A stretch of 64,000 nt of DNA from an uncultured Lachnospiraceae bacterium (GTDB lineage Bacteria; Bacillota; Clostridia; Lachnospirales; Lachnospiraceae): NCBI GenBank assembly GCA_946554445.1, contig CAMNSD010000016.1, forward strand, positions 1-64,000, in the 5' to 3' direction. Made by a program: the position numbers and the translations under genes. Below the pieces are notes generated by a model. The model was not told the DNA's origin. It did no database searches and saw only the letters and a list, made by a program, of their open reading frames with translations. This document shows positions 42,834 to 51,667 of this stretch, one piece after another. Within the stretch, counting starts at the first letter, position 1; each line of letters begins with the position of its first letter.

Positions 42834-44264
42834 TTATTTATCATATTCTCCACGGATATCTTCCACCGGTGGTTCCATCGGATATTTCCCTGTAAAACAT
42901 CCCTCGCAGATGGGCCTGCCGTCAACCAGTTCACTCAGCCTTTCGCGTTTCAGATATCCCAGTGTATCTGCACCGATGATTTGTCTCACTTCTTCCACCG
43001 AACGCCCATAAGCAATCAGCTGATCCTGAGAAGGCACATCGGTGCCAAAATAGCAGGGATACAAAAACGGCGGCGAACTGACACGCATATGCACTTCCTT
43101 AGCTCCCGCCTCCCGCAGCATCCTGACGATCCTGTCGGAAGTAGTTCCCCGCACAATAGAATCGTCGATCATAATGATCCGCTTGCCTTTCACTGCTTCC
43201 CGGATGGCGTTAAGCTTCACCTGTACGCTGCTCTCCCGGCTTTTCTGTCCGGGTTTGATAAAAGTCCGCCCCACATAAGTATTCTTCACAAAAGCCTGCC
43301 CATAAGGGATGCCGGACTCCATGGAATACCCCAGCGCTGCGCAGTTGCCGGACTCCGGCACGCCCACCACCAGATCCGCCTCCACGGGAGAATCCATCGC
43401 CAGGAACCGCCCTGCACGGATACGGGATTCATAGACGCTCACCCCGTCAATCCGACTGTCCGGTCTGGCAAAATAAATATATTCAAAGACACATCTTCCC
43501 TGGCACTGTGGATGCAGACACATACTCCGGTCCGATTCAATCCCTTTTTCCGGAGAAATGGTCACAATCTCTCCCGGCTCCACATCCCGGACAAATGCCG
43601 CGCCGATGGTATCTAAAGCGCAGGTCTCCGATGCCAGGATATAAGCGTTATCGCGTCTGCCGATACAAAGAGGCTTAAATCCGTAGGGATCCCTGGCCCC
43701 GATCAGTTTCCTGGGAGACATGACGATCAGGGAATATGCCCCTTGGATCTTCTTCATGGCGCGCCCCACAGCCTCTTCCACCGAATGACTCTTAAGGCGT
43801 TCCCTGGCAATGTGGTAGGCGATCACTTCTGAATCGATAGTCGTCTGGAAAATGGCGCCGGAATATTCCAGTTCCCTGCGCAGTTTTGGCGCATTGATCA
43901 GATTGCCGTTGTGGGCAAGTCCCAACGTACCCTTCACATAATTCAGGACAAGCGGCTGGGCATTCTCCCTGGTGCTGCTGCCGGCGGTGGAATAACGCAC
44001 ATGCCCCACGCCAATATCCCCCTTCAGTTTCTCCAGCATATCGGCAGTGAAATTCTCGTTGAGAAGCCCCATCTCCTTGGCGCTCAAAACCTTCCCCTTA
44101 GGACCTGCGGTGTCGCTGACCGCGATGCCGCAGCTTTCCTGCCCCCTGTGCTGCAGGGCAAACAGCCCATAGTAGATCGTGGAAGCCACATCCGCGCCAT
44201 CAAAATCATAGATTCCAAAGACGCCGCACTCCTCAGAAAGTTTGTCTGTCTGTTGCATATTCAA
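42834..44264 (-). CDS. purF: Amidophosphoribosyltransferase
   Basis: 476 residues. A short propeptide precedes the nucleophile in EECGVFGIYD; the Ntn glutaminase domain runs to about 240. The phosphoribosyltransferase PRPP loop is IIMIDDSIVRGTTSD. Cysteines in HPQCQGRCVFEY, LYPCYFG and CEGCFTG match the [4Fe-4S]-containing Bacillus-type enzyme. It is the first committed step of purine synthesis and leads the purF-purB operon. Confidence 0.97.
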   Translation of the reverse strand: MNMQQTDKLSEECGVFGIYDFDGADVASTIYYGLFALQHRGQESCGIAVSDTAGPKGKVLSAKEMGLLNENFTADMLEKLKGDIGVGHVRYSTAGSSTRENAQPLVLNYVKGTLGLAHNGNLINAPKLRRELEYSGAIFQTTIDSEVIAYHIARERLKSHSVEEAVGRAMKKIQGAYSLIVMSPRKLIGARDPYGFKPLCIGRRDNAYILASETCALDTIGAAFVRDVEPGEIVTISPEKGIESDRSMCLHPQCQGRCVFEYIYFARPDSRIDGVSVYESRIRAGRFLAMDSPVEADLVVGVPESGNCAALGYSMESGIPYGQAFVKNTYVGRTFIKPGQKSRESSVQVKLNAIREAVKGKRIIMIDDSIVRGTTSDRIVRMLREAGAKEVHMRVSSPPFLYPCYFGTDVPSQDQLIAYGRSVEEVRQIIGADTLGYLKRERLSELVDGRPICEGCFTGKYPMEPPVEDIRGEYDK

Positions 44265-44340
44265 TTAACCTTCCTTATATTGGATTTCCGCCCTCTCTCC
44301 ACAGACGACAGATCACCGTCCCCTATACTCCCTTAGTTGT

Positions 44341-45525
44341 TTACCCCTGAAATTTTTTTTCGTACTCCTCCACTGTTTTCATAATCTCTTTGGCGTACTG
44401 CGGATATTTCTCCACCAGTTCCTTAATTTCCTTCTGGGAGGAACCGGCCACCACTTCCTTATTATAATCCATACGTCGTCTTAAGGACTGTCTTCTGATG
44501 ATCAGGTTATGGCGGATCTCCACCATCTCCTTATGATCCAGGATAGCCTCTGTCTGGTGCAGCCAGATTGCAGGATCTTGAATCTGATAACATTTTAAAA
44601 TATTTAACAGTTCCTGCTGACTGTAATCTAAATCAAGTTCCGCCCGCCTGAACTTCTCCCGCTCTTCCTTCTCTATCTTATAATTCTCCCACATCTGCAT
44701 CAGTTCCTGGGCGCTCCGCACTCCATATTTCATATAGAGATAATCCAGAAGATTGGTATTGTTTACATAGCGGATCTTTACCTTATTCTGTAGAAGAATG
44801 ATCTTATTGATCCCGGTCTCCACCCGGCGCAGTTCCCGCCTGGCATCCACATGTCTGACATAAATGATGGTGATCACCACAGCCGCCGCTCCCGCCGCCA
44901 GATAATATCCCATCTGGGTATCCATATCCAGGAAAAACTGTAACAGCACAAGAAGCAGGATACATAATCCCAGCGCCACCACACAGATGACCGCCATGCC
45001 CTTGGTATCCGCAATCAGCCGCATGACTTCATTCTTACGATAAAGATAAGCGTGTTTTTCCCCATCGAGACGGTTCAAATCCTTGCGGACCAGATCCTGA
45101 TACTCCTCCGCCTCGGTGATCTTCTGATAGCCCTCTTCTATCTGATCCTCAATCCGTTCCATCATGCGGTACTTCTCGTCCGTAATCCGGTGAGGCCGTT
45201 CCATAAAATCAGACTTACTGTCCTGTAACAGGGAAACCCGCTTGGCACACTCCTTCAACTGCTCGCTCTCTTCCGGCGGCAGCGCCTCAATCTCTTCCAT
45301 ATCCTTCAGATAAGAAGTCACCATGTTATACTCAAATGTGAGATTTTCCAACTCTTTCGTGGCATCTCCCATTTTTTCCAGACAGTTTCTCACATAGTCG
45401 TTTCGCTGCTCTTTGTTGGTATAATCTATCTCTCTTGTAGATTCCTCTTGCTCCCAGACCTCCTCCTCGAAGTCCTCATAATCGTCTTTCCGGAATCTAG
45501 CCAATAATTTCTTAATAAATCCCAT
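44341..45525 (-). CDS. Membrane-anchored coiled-coil protein of unknown function (cluster gene 4)
   Basis: 394 residues. A basic start (MGFIKKLLARFRK), a strongly charged coiled coil (about 25-175), two adjacent membrane helices (about 180-200 and 206-226), then a second long helical, charged region to the end. Both large parts would face the cytosol, so the protein is a membrane-tethered helical scaffold. GGGAGACAGCG precedes the ATG. It is the last of four same-strand genes starting at 51510, 28 bases after the helical-repeat gene. I know no family; function is inferred only from company. Confidence 0.7.
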   Translation of the reverse strand: MGFIKKLLARFRKDDYEDFEEEVWEQEESTREIDYTNKEQRNDYVRNCLEKMGDATKELENLTFEYNMVTSYLKDMEEIEALPPEESEQLKECAKRVSLLQDSKSDFMERPHRITDEKYRMMERIEDQIEEGYQKITEAEEYQDLVRKDLNRLDGEKHAYLYRKNEVMRLIADTKGMAVICVVALGLCILLLVLLQFFLDMDTQMGYYLAAGAAAVVITIIYVRHVDARRELRRVETGINKIILLQNKVKIRYVNNTNLLDYLYMKYGVRSAQELMQMWENYKIEKEEREKFRRAELDLDYSQQELLNILKCYQIQDPAIWLHQTEAILDHKEMVEIRHNLIIRRQSLRRRMDYNKEVVAGSSQKEIKELVEKYPQYAKEIMKTVEEYEKKFQG

Positions 45526-45553
45526 CGCTGTCTCCCATCGCTTCCTAAATCGC

Positions 45554-46399
45554 TTACGCCGTATATGACCGGTACTTTTCCTTAAGTTCAGATGTCAACC
45601 GACCGATTTCATTATAGTAAGGTGCGGTATTGCCAAATACCCCATTTCCTTCCTCCTTAAACACCTGCAAAGTCACAAGCATACGGTTCTCATCCGATCC
45701 TTCAAAAACGCCGGCTGCCCGCTCCATCATCCGTTCCACTTTCAAGGAAGCGTCATGATACTCTGGATGTTTGGCAATATAATCAATGTACTCCTTGTCT
45801 GAACAACTCATCCGATGTGCGGCCAGATATAAGAGCAGGCTTTCCTGTCGGCCGTCTATCTCATGGGACTTCATAAACCAGTCGGCCGCCCGCTCATACA
45901 TGAACATCCCCGCACAGGCCGCTCCCATATTATGATAGATTTTGGCCTGTAAAAGGCTATCCGAATCGGAGAGCGCCGAAAGCAGGCTCTGATACTGTTC
46001 CAAAGCTGCAAAATACCGTCTTTCTTTCAACAGATAATCCGCTTTCGCCTTGTGCCGCTCATAGGGACTTAAACCTTCATTGTTTCTCACGATCTCCTCA
46101 GTACGAGCGATCACCTCCGGGGAATAAAGACACACATACTCTAATATTGTACCCACAAAGGCCACCGTGGAACCCTTCTGATTTAAAAGCGCATAAAGCG
46201 CATGCGCCAGATCGCTCAAGCCGCATTCCTCATCCAGCCAGCGCACCATATCCCGCTGCATAATCTCATGGTCCAGCAGTTCCGCCTTATCCACTAAGAC
46301 AAAACATAACTCTTCCACCGAATATAGGTTTACATAAAATCTTTCCATATAATAAGGATTCTCGGCATATCTGCCGGTTCCCAAAATCATATGACTCAT
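45554..46399 (-). CDS. Helical (TPR-like) repeat protein of unknown function (cluster gene 3)
   Basis: 281 residues, all helical. Residues about 130-200 contain TPR-like pairs: KADYLLKERRYFAALEQYQ, LQAKIYHNMGAACAGMFMYE, RAADWFMKSHEID. The N-terminal ~100 residues (LYSVEELCFVLVDKAELLD, MVRWLDEECGLSDL) form a separate helical domain. No signal peptide. TPR domains bind partner peptides and are frequent cochaperone elements, which fits an Hsp70-like ATPase encoded next to it. The intergenic 170 bases before it carry a 57-bp tandem repeat. Confidence 0.7.
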   Translation of the reverse strand: MSHMILGTGRYAENPYYMERFYVNLYSVEELCFVLVDKAELLDHEIMQRDMVRWLDEECGLSDLAHALYALLNQKGSTVAFVGTILEYVCLYSPEVIARTEEIVRNNEGLSPYERHKAKADYLLKERRYFAALEQYQSLLSALSDSDSLLQAKIYHNMGAACAGMFMYERAADWFMKSHEIDGRQESLLLYLAAHRMSCSDKEYIDYIAKHPEYHDASLKVERMMERAAGVFEGSDENRMLVTLQVFKEEGNGVFGNTAPYYNEIGRLTSELKEKYRSYTA

Positions 46400-46420
46400 A
46401 CGTTTTGCCGTCCTTTCCCA

Positions 46421-46472
46421 AAAGTAAATTTGCTTCGCAAATTAACTTTACGAGATCCGCTTCGCGGCCTCG
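46421..46472. repeat. Interspersed 52-bp element, copy 1
   Basis: Identical to 57541-57592 except at one base. It contains two short palindromes with TTC loops (AATTTGC-TTC-GCAAATT and GCCGCGAAGCGG-like). In this place its right part is reused as the 57-bp tandem unit. Confidence 0.85.
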
Positions 46473-46564
46473 GCCTAATCCAAATTAAATCACGCAAATT
46501 AACTTTACGAGATCCGCTTCGCGGCCTCGGCCTAATCCAAATTAAATCACGCAAATTAACTTTA
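46437..46564. repeat. 57-bp direct repeat, two identical copies plus a 14-base partial
   Basis: Units start at 46437, 46494 and 46551; the first two are identical over all 57 bases. The unit includes AAATTAACTTTACGAGATCC and TTCGCGGCCTCGG. It fills the gap between cluster genes 2 and 3, ending just before the gene 2 stop. Confidence 0.95.
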
Positions 46565-46566
46565 TG

Positions 46567-47892
46567 TCAGGATACCTGAAACGATTTTTCCCACACCTGG
46601 CCGCCGGCCAGGAAGAGTTCCCCAAAGCCAAGGTCCGTGACTTTCACCTGCACCGTATCCGGCGCGCTCATCCATACTTCCAACGCATAGCGGGTAAAGG
46701 GAGCGCCCGTCTCCTTTGCCCCCGCAAGCGGTATCTCTTTCGTCTCCACATTCTTACCGGTAAGCGGTGTGACGATAAACTCCAATTTCTTCACGCTGCC
46801 CAGAAGAAACTCGCACTCCCTATGTATCTCATACCAGTTCTCGCCTGCATCCAGCAGTGCAAAATAAGATTCTTTACCCTGTCGCATCACATTCATGCCC
46901 ACATTGGATTTCAGCTTGTCCTTTCCCAGGAAAACGTGACTCCTCCCCGCTTCCCCCGGATCCAGCTTCTCCAGGATTCCATAGACTGCCCCTCTGCTAA
47001 AGAGGTTATTTCCCTGGAATACCCGCCTATTATGACACAAAAACTGCCGGGAACGCTCATGCCAGTCCTCCCGGAATCCATCCCCCAGAAGATAGGCACT
47101 GGAAGTGATATGTCCTTCGCACATCTCCTCTAAGATGCCAAGAAACCGCTCGTCCGCCAGACGAAACGCGTCCGTTTTGACTGTTTCCTCCTCATTTTCC
47201 TCTGGAATGACCAGCGTCTCATAAATCTGTTCCTCAATCAATGTCACAATGGGGGTTGTCCGCTTATTGCATTCCATGCGATAAGTCTTGAGCCGTCTAC
47301 CGTCATGCTCGCAGGCGATCACCTGATAAGTCCACAGTTCCGGCGGCTGATGCAGCATAAAGGCATAAAAACTCTCCGTATGACTCTGAAAATAAATATG
47401 AGGTGTCTTCAGGTTCAGATTGGCCGCCGCCTGCGCCAGAATCTCTACCATCCGATCATCCAGTTCATCCACCGTAAACATGATCGCCGCTATATTCTCT
47501 ATGGAGGCAATCAGATTCATCAGTGTCAGGCTGCGCCGCATAAAGAGTGTGACCAGCGCCACCGGATCATAACTCTCTCCGTCCAATGTGACATTTTCTC
47601 CTTTTCTGGCCAAGGACAACAGGTTCTCCACCGCAAACATGTCTTCCTCTTCGCTGTTTTTTACGGCATCCTTGCCATAAAACCACTGGTTGACTCCTTT
47701 TCGTTTACATAACACGGTTGGTATATTATATTGCTTCGTACCCACCACCGTGGCTACCGTATCCACATCCTCATTTCCATAGACACAGTAACTAATCTGG
47801 GAATACTGCTCCCCCAGGTCATAGCCCACCAGCACGCTTCCCTTATGCAGTTTGTTCTCCTCTTTCTCCTTATCCTTACGCTCCAAGAACAT
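46567..47892 (-). CDS. Hsp70/actin-like (ASKHA-fold) putative ATPase, DUF5716-like (cluster gene 2)
   Basis: 441 residues. The N-terminal VGYDLGEQYSQISYC (about 22-36) resembles the phosphate-1 loop of Hsp70 and actin relatives; SAYLLGDGFREDW (about 265-278) and LFSRGAVYGILEK (about 298-310) match the phosphate-2 and adenosine-site pattern (VGGSTR, then DEAVAYGAA). There is no Hsp70 substrate domain; a beta-rich C-terminal ~110 residues follows. AGCAGGGATT precedes the ATG. From memory this matches DUF5716, usually beside DUF5717; not checked. Nucleotide binding is inferred. Confidence 0.65.
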   Translation of the reverse strand: MFLERKDKEKEENKLHKGSVLVGYDLGEQYSQISYCVYGNEDVDTVATVVGTKQYNIPTVLCKRKGVNQWFYGKDAVKNSEEEDMFAVENLLSLARKGENVTLDGESYDPVALVTLFMRRSLTLMNLIASIENIAAIMFTVDELDDRMVEILAQAAANLNLKTPHIYFQSHTESFYAFMLHQPPELWTYQVIACEHDGRRLKTYRMECNKRTTPIVTLIEEQIYETLVIPEENEEETVKTDAFRLADERFLGILEEMCEGHITSSAYLLGDGFREDWHERSRQFLCHNRRVFQGNNLFSRGAVYGILEKLDPGEAGRSHVFLGKDKLKSNVGMNVMRQGKESYFALLDAGENWYEIHRECEFLLGSVKKLEFIVTPLTGKNVETKEIPLAGAKETGAPFTRYALEVWMSAPDTVQVKVTDLGFGELFLAGGQVWEKSFQVS

Positions 47893-47943
47893 AATCCCTG
47901 CTTTTTACTCCCTTTGATCCGCCTGCTGCCGGCCAATAACCGC

Positions 47944-50900
47944 TCAGCGCAGCATCATAAATATCTGTTCCACCATATGGTCCTGCCTGTAATATTCCCG
48001 CAGCAGATTGTCCACGGTGTCGTAGTCCTGTAACGTCTTGCCGATCATGATATCGTTGAGCATCGAAAATCGATTCTCAAAATTTTCCTGTCCAATATCA
48101 CTCTTATTGATGGTGCCGCTCTTCGTCAGCTGCTCTCCGTTCTCTGTCTCCTCGGTGATATAATACTGCAGCCTTTCCCCAAAGAACAACACAAACTCCT
48201 TCACACAGATGCCGCCAAACATATCCCGCATCTCTTCCTTGCAGTATTCATTTTCTTCTTCGTCTTCACTCTGAATCACATAATGAATGACTGCCCTGCT
48301 GCCAGGTCTTACCCGATACTCCACCATAGTCTTATCCAGATAGGCGTCCATCTGCGGCAGCACGCCCTGATATTCCTTATAGAGCGGCAGCACAATCTGT
48401 TTATCCAAGAGATCGCGCAGGAAATCCTCACTGGCGCGTCTGACCGTATTTGTCTGATCCTGACGGTTCTCCGCATAGTAGCGCAGACAGGCGATTTTGC
48501 AGACAAGATGCAGCTGTGCGCCTTCCAGATACAGCTGCAGAACGCTCTCAAATACATAAGGCTCCGTAATCTGCTCACCGATCGCATAATCATAGCAGCA
48601 CTGCGATAAAAACGCCGCCCGCAGGCGCTCGCTGCCCCCGCTCTTATTATAGGAACGGAATATCTCGATCTTTTCTCCCACATGGGCGCCCGTATAGAGC
48701 ATCTGCACGATCATGCGCTCACACAACCCATATGTATCCACACCAAAGGCCTCCGCCGTCTTCCACACATCCCGCATCTCCTTGATGCTGCCATTAAAAT
48801 AACGCACCAGATACTGCAGGACATTATCGTCGTACTTACCCTTTTGCATCACATAAAACAATACGGCCGTCATCAACGGATCATCCTCAATCTCCAAAAG
48901 ATCCAACAACCTGCTGCATAATTTCAGCAATGTCTTAGCGTCCATTCTGTAGGGCCCATAACGGCACACCCAATCATAGGCCTCCTCATACATCCCCCGG
49001 TTCACCATGCAGCGCACGATCTCTCCGCGGTCTTTGGCCCGTATCTCTTCCGGATGCAGAGCCAGCAGAAAATCATCCAACTCCCGCATCCTGTCCTTCT
49101 CATAATAAAAATCAACCAGCATCCTGCGGATCATGCGTCTGGTATGATCCTCAATCCGCTCTGACTGCGCAAGCAGTGCAAACAGATCCACATTATCATC
49201 CTGTACCGTAAGCGTATTCTGATACTCATAGCACATATAAATAGCATATCCCAGGTGGTCCCTCACAAAGGGCGATATCATCAGCGCCAGCCTGACCGGA
49301 CTAAGCAGTGTCTCCATCTGGTACTCCACGCTTGTGCTATAGCGGTTGCCTGCCCCATCTCCCAGAAGAATCTTACAGTCGGAAGCATAGACCGGCACCA
49401 GCGCCCTGCCCCCCGTGAGAGGATAGACTTTCAGGTCTCTCCGATACGGATAAGACAGAATCACCTCTTTGATCTTATCGGACGCCACTCGGATTTCCCT
49501 TACAAATAAAAGGGACGCCAGCGCCTTAGCGCTCTCCTCATCGATCATGGGCAGACTGATGATATGGCGGTATAAATAGGCCAGATGCTTATTCACACGC
49601 CCTCGCTTCATCTGCTCCAAAACAAAGCGTTCCATGGCTGCCGTATAGTTTACATAAATATCCGGCATCTCTTCCCTGTGCCTGTGGACATAGGCGTAGA
49701 GATAGGCCGTAATCTCATAATGCAGATCACTCTGATAGGCAAAATACATCAGTATCATCTTCGGCAGCGGACCGTCATAGTCCAGGGAAATAGACATCAT
49801 ATAATATTCATAGAGTCTCGTGATCCGCAGATTCTCCTCCACGCCCGCCGAATACCATCTAAAATATTCCTCCCCGCGGCAGTTGCCCTTGATGAGCAGA
49901 CTGCATACCGCATGCAGGATCTCACTGTCCGGCATCTTCTCATAACAGCCCGCGAGAATCTTATATAGACTGTCCGAATACCCCCGCTGATGCTGGGCAA
50001 GGTAAACGATCTGCCGGATGACATCTTCTTTTAAAAGGTCGTTTTTGACCGCATAAGTCAATATTTGCTGTTCAAATAAATCCAATTTTAAGAGCATCGC
50101 TGGATTCGCGCGAATAAGATTCCACGCTTCTATGTAAATAACAGGGGAAGTGCAGTGATAAGCAAACAACTCCTCCAAGAGCGCCCATTTACGGGCCGGA
50201 CTCTTCACATACTCTTCCGAAAGATAAGACAAAAGCCAGGCAATCCGCCAATTGCCGCGGTTGCGCTCATAGATGCCCTCCACGATATCCGCCACTTCAT
50301 CCACATAATGTTCTTCCTTACTGTAGAGTGTGGTCAGATACAGATAGTAACACCACAGCGCCGGATCCGCATCCTTTCTCATCTCCACCGCATCCCGCTG
50401 CTTCTCGATCAGCCACCTGCCCTCGTTATAACGCTCCTCTGTGAGCAGGATCTGCGCCGTAAAAAGCTTCACCGCCACATCCTTGTCATCTATCTCCGCC
50501 ATGCGTCCCAGCAGCTTGTTGGTCTCCGTAAGCCAGGTCTTCGTCCCAATCTTTTTCATGCGGAAAGCCTGGTAATATGCCATCACTTCCACCGTGAGCT
50601 GCTTCTTTTCCCGCTGTAAACTCAAAAACTTTCTGCCGGCAGCGCTCTTCACCACGGTGACCGGTATCCGTATCGTGTCATGTTCTTGTATCAAAAGAAT
50701 TGCGCCATAATTGTTGCCTGCGTGCAATTTGTCATGTTCCACATAATAATAGACACGGTAGATATTCCCCAGAAACGCAGAATCTGTTACCTCGTCTTCT
50801 TTCACCTGCAGGAAGTCTCCTTCCACGGCAATCCGCAGACGGGTATACCCCCAGCCGTTGCGATTGACCACCAGCGCATACCGTGTCGTTTCCAACGGAT

Positions 50901-51510
50901 CTTCTATCTTGATCTCCTTTTCCTCCGGAATATATTCCACCGGTTTCTTCTTATTGATCTCTAACAGAAATTCTTCCACATTATGCTCGTTGCCCGGCAC
51001 CGCTGAAAGTCCTTTATAAGCCGCATAATGCTGTCTGTCATTGCCGGCGAACACAGCCTTAAATTCCTTGGAATAAAAGAGTTTTACCGCTTCTTCCCAG
51101 TTGGTCTTTGCCAGATTGGTAAAGTGAAAAAGATTCTTAATATTTCCCAGACTGGAAGTGATCGTCTCCGGCACAATAGTCACCGAGAAGGGAAGATAAT
51201 ATTCACCGTGATTGGAAATCACATGAAAACTGCCCCTGACCTCTTCTCCCGCTTCCATTCCCGCAGCATCAAACCGATACAGAATCTCGTCCTGACTGCC
51301 GCTGAAAGTCTTGGTCACACACTCCATGCGCAGGTCGGAAGACATCACATGCCCCTCCGTCACCTGCCCTGTAGGACCGTACACCAAAAAAAATCCCTCA
51401 CAGGCCGTATCGGCATGGAGCGACAACTCAATCCGCGGACAGGAAAAGTCCAGGGAACCGTTCTCAAAATTAAATTTGCCATGTAAGATTTCTTCTATTA
51501 CCTGTCTCAC
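47944..51510 (-). CDS. Giant helical-repeat protein, DUF5717-like (cluster gene 1), GTG start
   Basis: 1188 residues, the largest protein here, starting with GTG at 51510 after GAGAGTGGAAAC. Residues 1-120 and about 215-300 are beta-rich (GKFNFENGSLDFSCPRIELS, YRFDAAGMEAGEEVRGSFHV), like Ig or P-type folds. From about 310 to 1000 it is an array of helical pairs resembling TPR/HEAT repeats (MRKDADPALWCYYLYLTTLY, EEAYDWVCRYGPY); the end (about 1090-1188) is again mixed. No signal peptide or membrane segment. It looks like a cytosolic scaffold. From memory it resembles DUF5717. Function unknown. Confidence 0.7.
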   Translation of the reverse strand: MRQVIEEILHGKFNFENGSLDFSCPRIELSLHADTACEGFFLVYGPTGQVTEGHVMSSDLRMECVTKTFSGSQDEILYRFDAAGMEAGEEVRGSFHVISNHGEYYLPFSVTIVPETITSSLGNIKNLFHFTNLAKTNWEEAVKLFYSKEFKAVFAGNDRQHYAAYKGLSAVPGNEHNVEEFLLEINKKKPVEYIPEEKEIKIEDPLETTRYALVVNRNGWGYTRLRIAVEGDFLQVKEDEVTDSAFLGNIYRVYYYVEHDKLHAGNNYGAILLIQEHDTIRIPVTVVKSAAGRKFLSLQREKKQLTVEVMAYYQAFRMKKIGTKTWLTETNKLLGRMAEIDDKDVAVKLFTAQILLTEERYNEGRWLIEKQRDAVEMRKDADPALWCYYLYLTTLYSKEEHYVDEVADIVEGIYERNRGNWRIAWLLSYLSEEYVKSPARKWALLEELFAYHCTSPVIYIEAWNLIRANPAMLLKLDLFEQQILTYAVKNDLLKEDVIRQIVYLAQHQRGYSDSLYKILAGCYEKMPDSEILHAVCSLLIKGNCRGEEYFRWYSAGVEENLRITRLYEYYMMSISLDYDGPLPKMILMYFAYQSDLHYEITAYLYAYVHRHREEMPDIYVNYTAAMERFVLEQMKRGRVNKHLAYLYRHIISLPMIDEESAKALASLLFVREIRVASDKIKEVILSYPYRRDLKVYPLTGGRALVPVYASDCKILLGDGAGNRYSTSVEYQMETLLSPVRLALMISPFVRDHLGYAIYMCYEYQNTLTVQDDNVDLFALLAQSERIEDHTRRMIRRMLVDFYYEKDRMRELDDFLLALHPEEIRAKDRGEIVRCMVNRGMYEEAYDWVCRYGPYRMDAKTLLKLCSRLLDLLEIEDDPLMTAVLFYVMQKGKYDDNVLQYLVRYFNGSIKEMRDVWKTAEAFGVDTYGLCERMIVQMLYTGAHVGEKIEIFRSYNKSGGSERLRAAFLSQCCYDYAIGEQITEPYVFESVLQLYLEGAQLHLVCKIACLRYYAENRQDQTNTVRRASEDFLRDLLDKQIVLPLYKEYQGVLPQMDAYLDKTMVEYRVRPGSRAVIHYVIQSEDEEENEYCKEEMRDMFGGICVKEFVLFFGERLQYYITEETENGEQLTKSGTINKSDIGQENFENRFSMLNDIMIGKTLQDYDTVDNLLREYYRQDHMVEQIFMMLR

Positions 51511-51667
51511 GTTTCCACTCTCTATGCTGGGATTGACTGTGCCGTCATCTGCGAAAAACCGATCGCAGATTATAATATCGCATACTGATTATAGTATACC
51601 ATTTATGAGGTAGCATGTGCAACCTTAATTGCATACCCTAAAGATAAGAGAACCAACGAGGTATCCT

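Noticed and set aside
46437..46564. CRISPR array
   Set aside because: The repeats are directly adjacent with no unique spacers and there are no cas genes.
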